Positions 34,162 to 44,481 of a DNA stretch of 64,000 bases are shown here, one piece after another. The translations under genes and the position numbers were made by a program. The notes below the pieces were generated by a model. That model was not told the origin of the DNA. It did no database searches and saw nothing but the letters and a program-made list of their open reading frames with translations. Origin of the DNA: Exiguobacterium sp. s146 (GTDB lineage Bacteria; Bacillota; Bacilli; Exiguobacteriales; Exiguobacteriaceae); the NCBI RefSeq assembly GCF_018618415.1, contig NZ_JACSMA010000003.1, positions 248,001 to 312,000 on the forward strand, read 5' to 3'. The first letter of the stretch is position 1; each line of letters opens with the position of its first letter.

Positions 34162-35419
34162 CAGTTAATGTGGCCTCGGTCTTGCCGATCTTGCCGCGTC
34201 GCGTATATTCGATCGTGACGTTATCCCCGACCGTGGCGTCCCGGTACAGCGCGTCCCTCAAATCGACGTAGCGTTTGATGTCGCGGTCGCCGATTTTGAT
34301 GATGACGTCACCGACGCGAAGGCCTGCCTCTTCGGCTGGACTGCCGGGCGTGATTGCCTCGACAAACACCCCGTCCTCGTTGTCAAAACTAATCCCGTAC
34401 TCTTCCCGGACGTTACCGGGTACGGCGATGACTTCTTGAATCGTGACGCCAAGCTGGGCCCGCGTCACTTTCCCGTCCCGCTCGAGCATATCGATGACCG
34501 GCAGCGCGACGTTGACGGGAATCGAGAAGCCAACCCCTTCGACGCTCGCCTCGGCGATTTTCATCGAGTTGATGCCGACGAGCTCGCCGCGGATGTTGAT
34601 CAGTGCCCCGCCGGAGTTCCCCGGGTTGATGGCGGCATCGGTCTGGATGACCTCGGCGTTATAATCCATGAGACCGTCACTGTTCGTATCGACCGGTACG
34701 GTGCGTTCGACACCACTGACGATACCACGGGTGACCGAGTTTGAAAAGACACCGAGCGGATTCCCGATCGCCATGACGGTCTCGCCCGCCTGAAGCACGG
34801 TCGAGTCGCCGAGCGCGATCGGCGCAACATCGATATTGGCCGGCAGCTCGACCGATGCGACGGCCAAATCGTTGAGCGGGTCTTCGCCGAGAATCGTCGC
34901 CGTCGCGACTTGTCCGTCCGCGAACGCCACGTTAATCTCGTCCGCTTCCTCGATGACGTGGAAGTTCGTCACGATATACGCCGTGTCGCCGTCGAGCTTA
35001 TAAATGACACCAGAGCCCGCTCCGGCCTCCCACTGCGAGTCGGAGGTGAAGGCGCGCTGGATGTTCGTGATGCTGACGACGGACGTCTTCGCGCCCGTCA
35101 CAGCGCTCGTGATGTCAGATTCCGTGACGGTGACCGCTTGTTCCGTCCGAATGAGTTCATTCGTCACAAAACGAGAGGTTGGGGAATCCCAGAGCATCAT
35201 CGCCAAAAAGAACAAAGCCGCTCCTAAGAATCCGCCAACCCCTCCGAGTAACAACGGTTTTAAATTCAATCGCGGCTTATGGCGCACATGTTCTTCTTGT
35301 TTCGGGCGCCATTCGCTGCGAGATGGGTACGTCGGTTTTACATCGTTCATTGTATCTGCTTCGCGCGTTAAAGGTTCGACGTCTTGAGGTTCATACTCAT
35401 GGTGTCTCTCTTCATTCAC
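34151..35419 (-). CDS. htrA: HtrA-type membrane-anchored serine protease
   Basis: 422 aa envelope quality-control protease. A charged N-terminus (~55 residues) is followed by a transmembrane segment LLLGGVGGFLGAALFFLAMMLW. Then comes the trypsin-like domain with His in VTNFHVI, Asp in PLNDLAVA and Ser in NPGNSGGALIN, and a C-terminal PDZ domain (GSPAEEAGLRVGDVIIKIGD). GTG 35419 is chosen because AAGGGGGG lies upstream. It follows walJ in the same direction, as YycK/HtrC does in Bacillus. Confidence 0.93.
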   Translation of the reverse strand: MNEERHHEYEPQDVEPLTREADTMNDVKPTYPSRSEWRPKQEEHVRHKPRLNLKPLLLGGVGGFLGAALFFLAMMLWDSPTSRFVTNELIRTEQAVTVTESDITSAVTGAKTSVVSITNIQRAFTSDSQWEAGAGSGVIYKLDGDTAYIVTNFHVIEEADEINVAFADGQVATATILGEDPLNDLAVASVELPANIDVAPIALGDSTVLQAGETVMAIGNPLGVFSNSVTRGIVSGVERTVPVDTNSDGLMDYNAEVIQTDAAINPGNSGGALINIRGELVGINSMKIAEASVEGVGFSIPVNVALPVIDMLERDGKVTRAQLGVTIQEVIAVPGNVREEYGISFDNEDGVFVEAITPGSPAEEAGLRVGDVIIKIGDRDIKRYVDLRDALYRDATVGDNVTIEYTRRGKIGKTEATLTEAT

Positions 35420-35470
35420 GACGCGTCCCCCCTTCAAGACAGTGTGTTACCTGTCTTTTCCCAAGTTCGC

Positions 35471-36262
35471 TTATAAAGAAACGAGCGAAGTGGGGGTCGA
35501 TGGGTCAGTATCGCACAATTTGATGCGACCGAGGTCGACATCGCGCATCCCGAGTGTTTGCGAGACGCTCATTTGAGCGAGTTCTTTCATGTTGTTGTCT
35601 TTACTCAGGTGAGCCAAATAAATCCGTTTCGTCTGGTCCCCGATGACCTCGCTCATCGCGATGGCCGCGTCTTCGTTCGAGACGTGCCCGTAGTCCCCGA
35701 GGATGCGTCGCTTGACGCTCCACGGATAACGGCCCATCTGCAGCATCGAGACGTCGTGGTTCGACTCGAAAATAAAATCGTCGGCGCCGCGGATGACACC
35801 TTTCATCCGGTCGGACACATAGCCCGTGTCCGTGATGTGGGCGAGGCGCCTGCCGTCATGGGCGAACTGATAGAACATCGGGTCGGCCGCGTCATGGCTG
35901 ACGTTGAACGACTCGATCTCGATATCCCCGAACTGTTTAATCTCGCCTACCTCAAAGTGAAATTTCAAGGCCGGGTCGACCTTCCCGATCAAGGATTCCA
36001 TCGCGTCCCACGTCTTCGCGTTCGCGTAAATCGGTAAATTGTATTTTCGAGCGAGAATCCCGACACCTTTAATATGGTCGGAGTGCTCATGCGTGACGAG
36101 CAGTGCATCGATACCATCAAACGATCGGCCGATTTCGGTGATGCGTTGTTGCATCGCCTTCCCGGTCAATCCGGCGTCGACGAGCAATTTCGCCCGTTCC
36201 GTCTCAATGTAGAGGGCGTTCCCGGTCGAACCGCTCGCAAGCACACTATAGCGTAAAGTCAC
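35471..36262 (-). CDS. walJ: WalJ (YycJ) metallo-beta-lactamase-fold nuclease-like protein
   Basis: 263 aa. The metal motif THEHSDH and later His/Asp residues ([23 protein letters not shown]) define the MBL fold; [16 protein letters not shown] is the usual opening. Homologues act as 5'-to-3' exonucleases linked with DNA repair and cell division. GTG 36262 has AAGGAGTGATCGA upstream, so the longer frame is not used. Last gene of the wal operon proper. Confidence 0.92.
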   Translation of the reverse strand: MTLRYSVLASGSTGNALYIETERAKLLVDAGLTGKAMQQRITEIGRSFDGIDALLVTHEHSDHIKGVGILARKYNLPIYANAKTWDAMESLIGKVDPALKFHFEVGEIKQFGDIEIESFNVSHDAADPMFYQFAHDGRRLAHITDTGYVSDRMKGVIRGADDFIFESNHDVSMLQMGRYPWSVKRRILGDYGHVSNEDAAIAMSEVIGDQTKRIYLAHLSKDNNMKELAQMSVSQTLGMRDVDLGRIKLCDTDPSTPTSLVSL

Positions 36263-36275
36263 TCGATCACTCCTT

Positions 36276-37100
36276 TCATTCTTCTGAATCAAATTCGACC
36301 CGTTCGACGGTCCCATCGATCGCATTGACGAAATAGACAGACTCGTCAATCGTAATCGACCAGAGCGGCGGCATAATAATCAAACTGCCGGTACTGTCGA
36401 GCGGCAGGCTATAGAAGCCTGTGTTGATGGCCCGCATCTCTTGATTCGGCTGGAAGTACTTCCGGGCCGCGAGTTGCGAGATAGCCTCGCTCGCCGTCAA
36501 GACGAGGTCGTCTTGCGACTTCGAGGTCAAATTCGTCAAATGACGTTGTTTATAGTCGGTCACTTCGAACGCTTCGTTCAATTGAAGCAACAGCAGCGAC
36601 GGACCGATGTACTTCTCGGTTTCCCCGTCGATTTCGGGATTCGAGAAAATCTTATTGTTCTCATACGTCTGTACGAAAGCGACTTGACGCGTCTCGGCGT
36701 CATAGCGCCAGTACGCATACTCGGAACCGAACGGGACGTACTCCGAGACGAACGTCGACGCGGTCGTCCGCAAATCGTTTTGATCGAGCGGGACGGGTTG
36801 TTTCAGCTCGACTTCGAGCTGCATGTTGTCGAGCGTCGTCGCCAGCTGGACTTCTCGATTCTGCGTGATCATCGAGGCCGACATCTGTTCTGACGATCCC
36901 GTCAAATAACCGATGTCTCGGCCCATCCGTGGCAACTTCGACGCATCGACGTTGCGCTGGTCCAAGATCTGCGCGATGGACGTATTGTCGTTCGTCACGA
37001 CCTCCGTCGCCCACGTTTCCGTCAAGAGCTGGAACAATAGATAGATGTTCAGCGCGAGGAAGGCGAAGAGGAGAATCGTTTTCGCTTTACTCCAGTCCAC
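36276..37100 (-). CDS. walI: WalI (YycI), membrane regulator of WalK
   Basis: 274 aa with one N-terminal transmembrane segment ([19 protein letters not shown]) and an extracellular YycI domain ending RVEFDSEE. Together with WalH it contacts WalK in the membrane and sets its activity. Its start overlaps the end of walH by 14 nt. In B. subtilis the deletion raises WalR signalling; the same is assumed here. Confidence 0.9.
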   Translation of the reverse strand: MDWSKAKTILLFAFLALNIYLLFQLLTETWATEVVTNDNTSIAQILDQRNVDASKLPRMGRDIGYLTGSSEQMSASMITQNREVQLATTLDNMQLEVELKQPVPLDQNDLRTTASTFVSEYVPFGSEYAYWRYDAETRQVAFVQTYENNKIFSNPEIDGETEKYIGPSLLLLQLNEAFEVTDYKQRHLTNLTSKSQDDLVLTASEAISQLAARKYFQPNQEMRAINTGFYSLPLDSTGSLIIMPPLWSITIDESVYFVNAIDGTVERVEFDSEE

Positions 37101-38472
37101 GATACATCATCCTTTCTGTCCAGTCCTCTGGTTGATCGAACGGGATCCATCTCCCGGCTTCCCGAACGAACCAGTTCGGGGAGAACGTGACGTAACGGCT
37201 CGTGTCTTCATTGTATTCAATCTCATAGCCGAGACGAATCTCGGTCACGTTTTCAAATCGTCCGGCGTTGACGAGCGTATCGACCACGTCTTGTCCATCC
37301 GCGAGTTGCGTCGTCCCGACCGAAATCAAACGATCGATCTCGAGATGGTGCCGGGTGATCGACCGGACTTGCGTCCCATCGTTCTCGACCCGGAGCGTCG
37401 ACAAGTCGACAGCGTCGTTGTTAATGAACGCCTCCCGTTGACTGAACACCGGGAAACCGTTCACGTGAAACCGGAACACGGTCGTCTCAAAGCCTTTATT
37501 GGCCGGGGTGACCGCATCGAAACGAAGCGACAAGCCTTGGCTCTCCGACGTCTCATCGACCCAACCGCCGTGGAAGTTGACGAATTCGACGATCGTGTCG
37601 AGCCCGATGACCGATTCTTGTTCCGTGCTGTTGCGCGACAAGTTCCGATAACGGCTCGCGTTCAGCTTCGCATCGTACTCGGCGACACTAATCCCGTTCG
37701 TGAGGGCGCCGACGGAGCTGGCCGGGTCGACTTCCTGTACGTTCGGGTCACCTGGGAAGAACGTATCGCGCATCCAATCGAGACGGGCCGAGATTTGAAT
37801 TTGAGACACGTCATAGGCGAACAGCTCGTTCATCGCCGGTCCGACGACCGGGATGTAGTTGACGCGTTCATCCGTATACGTGACACGTCGCATCGACCGG
37901 TCCGAATCTTTCAAGAACAGGCTGTTGACGTCCCCTTGGCCGACTTTCGACAAGCGGCCTTCCCAGAGCGATTGGTCGCTCATGATGGTACGGATGCGCC
38001 ACGTGTCGTCCTTCATGAAGATGAGGGCCCGCTGCGGCACTTTCCCGGACAGGCTGTACGAGCCCGGGAGCATGTAGCTGAGCGTGTCCGCATAATAGGC
38101 TTCCGGTAGAATCAGCTCGACGGCCTCATCGACGCCCGCATACAGACTCGGGACGTTCTTGACGGCGAGCGGTTTGAACTCACTCGCTTCGAACGACTCC
38201 CGGATGACGCGCATAATCTGCTTCGGCGTGTTCTTCGTGGCAAAGACGGCGTTGTTCTCATGGACGACCGTTTGGGCCGGCACGATGACTTGGCGCGCCT
38301 GGCGCTGCAACGACTCATCCACCGTCGCGACTTGCGTCTCCGATTGGACCGACTGATACTTCGGATGGTAATCCCACAGGATGACCGTTTGGACGATGGA
38401 CGTGACGATCAAGGTGAGCAAGACGAGCGATTTCACTAGTTCTGGCTTCGCCAAGAAGCGTGGTCGTTCCAT
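37087..38472 (-). CDS. walH: WalH (YycH), membrane regulator of WalK
   Basis: 461 aa, one N-terminal transmembrane segment (LVKSLVLLTLIVTSIVQTVILW) and a large extracellular YycH domain. The last base of walK and the start of walH coincide (1-nt overlap), so the operon is tightly packed. Role: restrains or tunes the WalK kinase together with WalI. An open frame of 354 codons on the other strand here is a codon-bias shadow. Confidence 0.9.
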   Translation of the reverse strand: MERPRFLAKPELVKSLVLLTLIVTSIVQTVILWDYHPKYQSVQSETQVATVDESLQRQARQVIVPAQTVVHENNAVFATKNTPKQIMRVIRESFEASEFKPLAVKNVPSLYAGVDEAVELILPEAYYADTLSYMLPGSYSLSGKVPQRALIFMKDDTWRIRTIMSDQSLWEGRLSKVGQGDVNSLFLKDSDRSMRRVTYTDERVNYIPVVGPAMNELFAYDVSQIQISARLDWMRDTFFPGDPNVQEVDPASSVGALTNGISVAEYDAKLNASRYRNLSRNSTEQESVIGLDTIVEFVNFHGGWVDETSESQGLSLRFDAVTPANKGFETTVFRFHVNGFPVFSQREAFINNDAVDLSTLRVENDGTQVRSITRHHLEIDRLISVGTTQLADGQDVVDTLVNAGRFENVTEIRLGYEIEYNEDTSRYVTFSPNWFVREAGRWIPFDQPEDWTERMMYRGLE

Positions 38473-40313
38473 CAGTCATTCACCTCCACGATTGTATCGA
38501 ACGGAATGGTGAAGTAAATCGTCGTGCCTCGTCCGAACTCACTCTCCGCCCAGATGTCGCCGCCATGGGCCGACACGACTTCTTTGGCAATCGATAGACC
38601 GAGTCCGGTCCCACCGATATTACGGGCCCGGGCCTTGTCGACCCGATAGAACCGTTCAAAGATTTTTTTCAAGTTCGATTTCGGGATACCGACCCCTTCA
38701 TCTTTGATGCCGATGACGAGGCGTTTGGCCCGGAGCATCGTCCGGAACGTGATCGTCCCGCCTTCCGGTGAGAACTTGATCGCGTTCGTGATGATGTTGT
38801 CGATGACCTGCGTCATCTTGTCTTGATCGGCATGGACGTACACACGGCGCTTCATAAGCTTACGGCGGAACTGGATCGTCTCGCCTTTCGTCATCTCATG
38901 CCGCTCAATGATATCGTTGAAGAACTGGATAAAGTCGAACTTCACTTTTTGCATCGTATACTCTTTGCTGTCCATCTTCGACAGTTGTAACAAATCGTTG
39001 ACGAGGCGAATCATCCGCTCCGTCTCGTTTTGCGTCGTCTCGAGGAAGCGTGGGGCGAGCTCGTCGTCCTTATACGCGCCTTCCGCGAGCACTTCGAGGT
39101 AACTCCGCATCGTCGTGAGCGGCGTCCGTAGCTCATGGCTAACGTTCGCGACGAACTCACGGCGGTCTTGCTCGACTTGTTCTTGCTCGGTCACGTCGTG
39201 CAAGACGACGATCAGACCGGTGATCGGACCGCTATGCTTTTGAATCGGCGAGAAGTAGGCACGGACGAGGAACAGCTCTTCGTCCGTACTGAGGTCGATG
39301 AGTTTCGGCGGCATCGTCCCATCTTCCGGGATGACGATCTCGTCATCAAACTCGAGCAAATTCTGCAGGTTCGCCCCCATCGCCTCTTCTTCGGCGAGTC
39401 CGATCATATCTCGGGCCTGGTCGTTCATCAAGATGACCCGGAGCGAGCGGTCGGTCGCGACGACCCCGTCCGACATGTTCTCGAGGACGCTCGTCAAGCG
39501 ACGTCGTTCGGCCTCGGTCGTGGCATTCGCCTCCATCAGCTCATCAGTCAATTCGTTGAAGGCGTAGGCGAGTTGGCCGACCTCATCGTCGGAATAGACT
39601 TTAACTTTCCGCGAGAAGTTCCCTTTTCGCATCTCGACGGCTTGTCGACGCATATCCGCAATCGGTCGCGTAATCGTCCGTGACAGCAAGATTCCGAGAA
39701 TCGATGTGATGATGAGGGCGATCAGCGTCCCGGTCGCAAGGATGCGGGTCACTTGCTCCATCTGGTTATAGATGGACTGCATCGATGCCTCGATATAGAT
39801 CATCCCCGTCGTCGTCCCATCGACCTCGGACTTGACCGGAACGGCGACGACGCGCATGCGCTCGTTCGAGTCTTCATAGACGAGCGTCTCTTGCGCCCCG
39901 CTCGTCGCGAATGATTTTTGAATGAACGAGTTCGCCGTCCGTTGTCCGACGAGACTCTGGTTGTTCGGATTCGACGTCGCCCGGACGACACTGTTCGTGT
40001 CGATAATCTGGACTTCGCGAATGTCGTCAGCTAGCGTCGTGCTCTCCGTAAACTCAGACAGCAGTTGATCCAGTACCTGGTTCAACTGCTGGTCCGAGGT
40101 CGAGTCACCGCCGTTCGATGCGATCCCTTCACTGACGTTATAGCTCAGTAGGTTGGCCCGATCGACGAGCGACTGCGAGAAGTTGTTGATGTATTGTCGT
40201 TCGAGGGAGCGTACGAAGTACACTCCGATGACTTGCATCGCAACAAGAATGAGCAGCGCATAGATGACGACGAGCTTCCACTGGATAGATTTAAAGAAGT
40301 TCGTCCGTTTCAT
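38472..40313 (-). CDS. walK: WalK sensor histidine kinase
   Basis: 613 aa. Two transmembrane segments flank an extracellular PAS-like sensor. Then come HAMP (RPIADMRRQAVEMRKGNF), a cytoplasmic PAS domain (VLENMSDGVVATDRSLRVILMN), the H-box SHELRTPL with His393 as phosphorylation site, and the ATP-binding N, G1 and G2 boxes (DNIITNAIKFSPEGG; DEGVGIP; GGTGLGLSIAKEVVSAHGG). It senses cell-wall status and phosphorylates WalR; essential in Bacillales. Confidence 0.97.
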   Translation of the reverse strand: MKRTNFFKSIQWKLVVIYALLILVAMQVIGVYFVRSLERQYINNFSQSLVDRANLLSYNVSEGIASNGGDSTSDQQLNQVLDQLLSEFTESTTLADDIREVQIIDTNSVVRATSNPNNQSLVGQRTANSFIQKSFATSGAQETLVYEDSNERMRVVAVPVKSEVDGTTTGMIYIEASMQSIYNQMEQVTRILATGTLIALIITSILGILLSRTITRPIADMRRQAVEMRKGNFSRKVKVYSDDEVGQLAYAFNELTDELMEANATTEAERRRLTSVLENMSDGVVATDRSLRVILMNDQARDMIGLAEEEAMGANLQNLLEFDDEIVIPEDGTMPPKLIDLSTDEELFLVRAYFSPIQKHSGPITGLIVVLHDVTEQEQVEQDRREFVANVSHELRTPLTTMRSYLEVLAEGAYKDDELAPRFLETTQNETERMIRLVNDLLQLSKMDSKEYTMQKVKFDFIQFFNDIIERHEMTKGETIQFRRKLMKRRVYVHADQDKMTQVIDNIITNAIKFSPEGGTITFRTMLRAKRLVIGIKDEGVGIPKSNLKKIFERFYRVDKARARNIGGTGLGLSIAKEVVSAHGGDIWAESEFGRGTTIYFTIPFDTIVEVND

Positions 40314-40316
40314 CGT

Positions 40317-41027
40317 TTAGTCTTCTTCTCCTGCTTTTAAATAGTAGCCGACACCACGACGCGTGATGATATACGTCGGTGTCGATGGGTTGTCTTCGAC
40401 TTTCTCACGCAAGCGGCGGACCGTCACGTCGACCGTACGGACGTCGCCGAAGTAGTCATAGCCCCACACCGTCTGGAGCAAGTGCTCGCGCGTCATGACT
40501 TGCCCGATGTTTTGGGCGAGGTAATGGATGAGCTCGAACTCACGGTGCGTCAGTTCGATTTTCTCTTCCCGTTTCGTGACCATGTACGAATCCGGATGAA
40601 TCGTCAAATCACCGATTACGATATCGTTCTCGTTGGCACCTTTCGTCTCTGGGGCCGGGGCCGTTGCGTGACGGCGCATGTTCGCCTTGACGCGGGCCAA
40701 GAGCTCGCGTGAGCTGAACGGCTTCGTGACGTAATCGTCAGCACCGAGCTCAAGTCCGAGCACTTTATCGATCTCAGAGTCTTTCGCTGTCAACATAATG
40801 ATCGGCATGTCGTACTTCTTACGGACTTCCCGACACACTTCCATGCCGTCTTTGAGTGGCAGCATGATGTCGAGCAAAATCAAATCCGGTTTGACTTCTT
40901 CGACTTTCACGAGCGCCTCTTCCCCGTCATACGCGACGTGGACTTGGTATCCTTCTTTTTCGAGCTTAAACTTCAATATATCTGCGATTGGTTGTTCGTC
41001 ATCTACCACTAAAATCGTACGATCCAT
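40317..41027 (-). CDS. walR: WalR response regulator
   Basis: 236 aa OmpR-type regulator. Receiver domain with acidic pocket Asp9/Asp10, phosphoacceptor Asp53 in LILLDIMLP, Thr in TAKDSE and Lys in YVTKPFS. C-terminal winged helix ([27 protein letters not shown]...[15 protein letters not shown]). Controls cell-wall hydrolases and metabolism and is essential. First gene of walRKHIJ. GAGGAGGACTC lies before the ATG. Confidence 0.97.
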   Translation of the reverse strand: MDRTILVVDDEQPIADILKFKLEKEGYQVHVAYDGEEALVKVEEVKPDLILLDIMLPLKDGMEVCREVRKKYDMPIIMLTAKDSEIDKVLGLELGADDYVTKPFSSRELLARVKANMRRHATAPAPETKGANENDIVIGDLTIHPDSYMVTKREEKIELTHREFELIHYLAQNIGQVMTREHLLQTVWGYDYFGDVRTVDVTVRRLREKVEDNPSTPTYIITRRGVGYYLKAGEED

Positions 41028-41123
41028 TCAGTGAGTCCTCCTCTTATCGTTAAACGTACATGTCTACATTGTAACTCTTTTTCTATAGGTTAGAAAGCGT
41101 AGTCCATTTCCGTGGAAATGAAA

Positions 41124-41144
41124 AGAGAGCCACGAGGGCTCTCT
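41124..41144 (-). terminator. Terminator of purA
   Basis: An 8-bp perfect stem AGAGAGCC/GGCTCTCT with a 5-nt loop, then TTTTC on the minus strand; it lies immediately beyond the stop codon. Confidence 0.75.
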
Positions 41145-41147
41145 ATC

Positions 41148-42437
41148 TTATGCTTCGTAAATGTCACGCAAGATGACCGTCTGCTCACGTGCCGGTCCGA
41201 CCGAGAACGTCAACAATTCGATGCCTGTCAACGCTTCGATGCGTTTGACATAGTTCTGTGCGTTCACCGGCAAGTCTTCAAACTTGCGGATGCCTGTAAT
41301 GTCTTCTGTCCAGCCTGGGAGCTCTTCGTACACCGGCTTGCACTGCTCGAGCACGCGGAAGTTCGGCGGGTACTCGTCGAGGAGCTTGCCTTCGAACTCG
41401 TATGCCGTACAAATCTTGAGCGTCTCAAGACCCGTCAACACGTCAATCGAGTTGAGGCAAAGGTCTGTGATGCCGCTGACGCGACGTGAGTGGCGGACGA
41501 CGACCGAGTCGAACCAACCGACACGGCGCGGGCGTCCTGTCGTTGTACCGTACTCTTTTCCGACTTCACGGATCGTGTGACCGATCTCATCGTCAAGCTG
41601 GGTCGGGAACGGGCCGTCTCCGACACGTGACGTGTACGCCTTACAGACGCCGACGACGTGGTGGATCTTCGATGGACCGATACCGGCACCGCTCGATACG
41701 CCGCCTGAGGCCGCGTTCGATGATGTGACGAACGGGTATGTTCCGTGGTCGATATCTAGCAACACACCTTGCGCGCCTTCGAAGAGGACTTTCTGTTCTT
41801 CGTCGAGCGCGTTGTTCAACACGACCGATGTATCACATACGTACTTGGCGAACTGTTGGCCGTACGCATAGTATTCTTCGAAGATGTCATCGAATTCGAT
41901 CGCATCGACTTCGTACATCTTCACGAACATGCGGTTTTTAATCGCGAGGACCGTCTTGAGCTTCTCGGCGAACACTTCTTTGTCGAGCAGGTCGGCGATG
42001 CGAATCCCGATGCGCGCCGCTTTGTCCATGTAGCAAGGACCGATCCCTTTGAGTGTCGTCCCGACTTTGGCGTCGCCTTTCGCGTCCTCTTCGAGCTTGT
42101 CTTGCAACTGATGGTACGGCAAGATGACGTGGGCCCGGTTCGAGATGCGGAGGTTATCCGTGCTCACACCGCGCTCGTGCAAATACGCGAGCTCCGTGAC
42201 GAGCGATTTCGGATTGACGACCATCCCGTTCCCGATGACACATGTTTTGTCCGAGTAGAAGATCCCCGATGGAATCAAGTGAAGTTTATACTTCGTATCG
42301 TTGAAGACGATCGTATGACCAGCGTTGTCTCCCCCTTGATAACGCGCGACGACCTCGGCCTGCTTCGATAAGAAGTCCGTGATTTTTCCTTTACCTTCAT
42401 CGCCCCACTGCGTTCCCACTACGACTACTGATGACAT
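41148..42437 (-). CDS. purA: Adenylosuccinate synthetase
   Basis: 429 aa. Makes adenylosuccinate from IMP and aspartate with GTP, the first committed step to AMP. GTP P-loop variant GDEGKGK at residues 11-17 (with catalytic Asp12), the GDNAGHT loop, [18 protein letters not shown], the [14 protein letters not shown] stretch, and [12 protein letters not shown]. Full length. AAGGAGGATTC precedes the ATG. Promoter and a PurR-like site lie upstream. Between dnaC and walR, as in Bacillus. Confidence 0.97.
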   Translation of the reverse strand: MSSVVVVGTQWGDEGKGKITDFLSKQAEVVARYQGGDNAGHTIVFNDTKYKLHLIPSGIFYSDKTCVIGNGMVVNPKSLVTELAYLHERGVSTDNLRISNRAHVILPYHQLQDKLEEDAKGDAKVGTTLKGIGPCYMDKAARIGIRIADLLDKEVFAEKLKTVLAIKNRMFVKMYEVDAIEFDDIFEEYYAYGQQFAKYVCDTSVVLNNALDEEQKVLFEGAQGVLLDIDHGTYPFVTSSNAASGGVSSGAGIGPSKIHHVVGVCKAYTSRVGDGPFPTQLDDEIGHTIREVGKEYGTTTGRPRRVGWFDSVVVRHSRRVSGITDLCLNSIDVLTGLETLKICTAYEFEGKLLDEYPPNFRVLEQCKPVYEELPGWTEDITGIRKFEDLPVNAQNYVKRIEALTGIELLTFSVGPAREQTVILRDIYEA

Positions 42438-42482
42438 AATGAATCCTCCTTGTAGATAAACGTTCTATTCAAACCATCCGTA

Positions 42483-42511
42483 AGTGTACACTTGCTCCTG
42501 TTGAAAGTCAA
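42483..42511 (-). promoter_or_regulatory. Promoter of purA
   Basis: Minus strand: -35 TTGACT (42511-42506), 17-bp spacer, -10 TACACT (42488-42483). Confidence 0.65.
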
Positions 42512-42514
42512 CCT

Positions 42515-42527
42515 AATACCGAACGTT
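42515..42527 (+). promoter_or_regulatory. PurBox-like PurR site upstream of purA
   Basis: AATACCGAACGTT matches the PurBox AWWWCCGAACWWT at 12 of 13 positions, immediately upstream of the -35. A second, inverted candidate TTTGTTCGTTATT lies at 42548-42560, though the spacing is wider than in B. subtilis. Confidence 0.55.
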
Positions 42528-42631
42528 TTTTTTGAGTTGTAACCCTTTGTTCGTTATTGACTCAATTTTTTTCGTTCACTTCTCGCATTCTTGAATTTCC
42601 GAAGGCATTTGGGTCGAAAGTCGGACAAAAA

Positions 42632-42656
42632 AAGCGACGTCTTGTCGACGTCGCTT
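42632..42656 (-). terminator. Terminator of the gdpP-rplI-dnaC operon
   Basis: A 10-bp perfect stem AAGCGACGTC/GACGTCGCTT with a 5-nt loop, followed by T7 on the minus strand. Confidence 0.85.
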
Positions 42657-42666
42657 GATTTCGTCT

Positions 42667-44019
42667 CTACATCGGCGGCGCAAAGGCTTGCGTCTCCATG
42701 TTGACGAACTTGTTGTATTCTTTTCGGAACGAGAGTTTGACCGTTCCGGTCGGACCGTTACGCTGCTTGGCGATGATGATCTCGATCGTGTTGGCGTCTT
42801 CACTCTCTTTGTCGTAATAGTCATCCCGGTATAAGAAGGCGACGATATCGGCATCTTGCTCGATTGCCCCGGATTCCCGGATATCTGACATCATCGGCCG
42901 CTTGTCTTGACGGCTCTCAACACCACGTGAGAGCTGCGACAAGGCGATGACCGGCACTTGAAGCTCACGCGCGATCGCTTTGAGCGTACGCGAGATCTCC
43001 GAAACTTCTTGTTGCCGGTTCTCGCCCGGCTTGCCGTTCCCGACGATGAGCTGCAAGTAGTCAATCATGATCATGCCAAGACCGTGCTCTTGTTTTAAGC
43101 GGCGGCACTTGGCCCGAATCTCGTTGACACGAAGACCCGGTGTATCATCGATATAGATACCGGCTTGTGACAGCGACGACATGGCAAGCGAGAGCCGCCC
43201 CCAGTCCTCGGCCTCGAGCCGTCCCGTCCGTAGACGCTGGGCGTCGATATTGCCTTCCGCACAGAGCATCCGCATGACGAGCTGTTCGGCACCCATCTCC
43301 AAACTGAAGATGGCGACGTTCTCGCCGGTACGGACGGCAACGTTTTGCGAGATGTTCAGCGCAAACGCGGTTTTACCAACCGAAGGACGGGCTGCGACGA
43401 TGATGAGGTCGTTTCGTTGGAAACCGGCCGTCATCTTGTCGAGATCGCTGAACCCGGTCGCGATACCGGTAATTTCACCGCTCGATTGGTGCAGTTTTTC
43501 AATCGTCGAGTAGGCGTCCGATAAGACGGAGCCGATCGGATGGAAGCTTGACTGCCCTTTCCGTTGCGAGACTTTTAAAATGTTCCGCTCGGCGTCTGAC
43601 AGGACGGCATCGACCTCGTCTTGGCGTTCATAGCCGTCCGAGACGATGTTCGTCGCAGTCCGAATCAAACGGCGAAGCGCCGCCTTTTGGTCGACGACGT
43701 TCAAATAATATCCGATGTTCCCGATGGCTGGAACCGCTTCGGCGATTTCCGCCAAATAGGTCAACCCACCGATTTCATCGAGAATGCCTTGGGCTTGAAG
43801 CTCCGAACTGAGCGTGACCAAATCGACAAGTTCGCCGCGGTCGTTAATCTTCAGCATCGCCTCAAAAATCCGTTGATGGCTGACACGATAAAAGTCGTCC
43901 GGGTCGACCCGCTCCGAGGCCGTAATCAGCCGATCGGAATCGAGGATGACGGCCCCAAGGACAGCTTGTTCCGCTTCGACGCTATGTGGCGGGGTGTTGA
44001 CTTGAATCGCATCACTCAT
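42667..44019 (-). CDS. dnaC: Replicative DNA helicase (DnaB family; dnaC in Bacillus naming)
   Basis: 450 aa hexameric 5'-3' helicase at the fork. N-terminal domain (VEAEQAVLGAVILDSDRL...) and C-terminal RecA-like motor with Walker A ARPSVGKTAFALNIS, Walker B MIMIDYLQLI, and the arginine-finger region after LSQLSRGVESRQDKRPMMSDIRESGAIEQDAD. Downstream of gdpP and rplI in one operon. In the Gram-positive naming this protein is DnaC, and it needs the DnaI-type loader. Confidence 0.97.
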   Translation of the reverse strand: MSDAIQVNTPPHSVEAEQAVLGAVILDSDRLITASERVDPDDFYRVSHQRIFEAMLKINDRGELVDLVTLSSELQAQGILDEIGGLTYLAEIAEAVPAIGNIGYYLNVVDQKAALRRLIRTATNIVSDGYERQDEVDAVLSDAERNILKVSQRKGQSSFHPIGSVLSDAYSTIEKLHQSSGEITGIATGFSDLDKMTAGFQRNDLIIVAARPSVGKTAFALNISQNVAVRTGENVAIFSLEMGAEQLVMRMLCAEGNIDAQRLRTGRLEAEDWGRLSLAMSSLSQAGIYIDDTPGLRVNEIRAKCRRLKQEHGLGMIMIDYLQLIVGNGKPGENRQQEVSEISRTLKAIARELQVPVIALSQLSRGVESRQDKRPMMSDIRESGAIEQDADIVAFLYRDDYYDKESEDANTIEIIIAKQRNGPTGTVKLSFRKEYNKFVNMETQAFAPPM

Positions 44020-44037
44020 ACGTTGTCTACCTCACCT

Positions 44038-44481
44038 TCACGCTTCTTGAACATGAACGTTTAACGTGGCCGTGACGTCGTGATGCAACTTCACCGGCAC
44101 TTTTGTGAATCCGAGTGCCTTGATCGGATGCTCGAGCTCGATTTTGCGCTTGTCGATCTTATAGCCCATCGCCTTGAGCGCTTCACCGATTTGTTTGCTC
44201 GTGACCGATCCGAAGACGCGACCGCCTTCGCCCGACTTCGTCTTGACGACGATCGTCTCTTTTTCAAGCTTGTCCTTCAACTGTTGGGCTTGCTTCAATT
44301 CCTCTTCGGCCGCTTCTTCAGCGCGTCGCTCCTTCGCGGCAAAAGCCTTCAAGTTGCCCGGTGTCGCTTCAACTGCCAAGTTCTTTTTGAAGAGTACGTT
44401 CTTCGCATACGCATCCGCGACGTCTTTGACGTCACCTGCTTTCCCTTGACCTTTTACATCTACTTTTAAAATGACTTTCAT
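44038..44481 (-). CDS. rplI: Ribosomal protein bL9
   Basis: 147 aa. N-terminal [39 protein letters not shown] is the L9 signature. A long connecting helix ([22 protein letters not shown]) leads to the C-terminal domain with the [16 protein letters not shown] motif. The start overlaps gdpP's stop by 4 nt (ATGA). Structural part of the 50S subunit. Confidence 0.97.
   Translation of the reverse strand: MKVILKVDVKGQGKAGDVKDVADAYAKNVLFKKNLAVEATPGNLKAFAAKERRAEEAAEEELKQAQQLKDKLEKETIVVKTKSGEGGRVFGSVTSKQIGEALKAMGYKIDKRKIELEHPIKALGFTKVPVKLHHDVTATLNVHVQEA

Noticed and set aside
37045-38109. 354-codon open frame on the plus strand, antisense to walH
   Set aside because: The translation is Arg/Asp/Glu/Val-rich with no recognisable motif and exactly mirrors the codon pattern of walH. 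Long antisense frames of this kind occur opposite many genes here because of GC-rich third positions.
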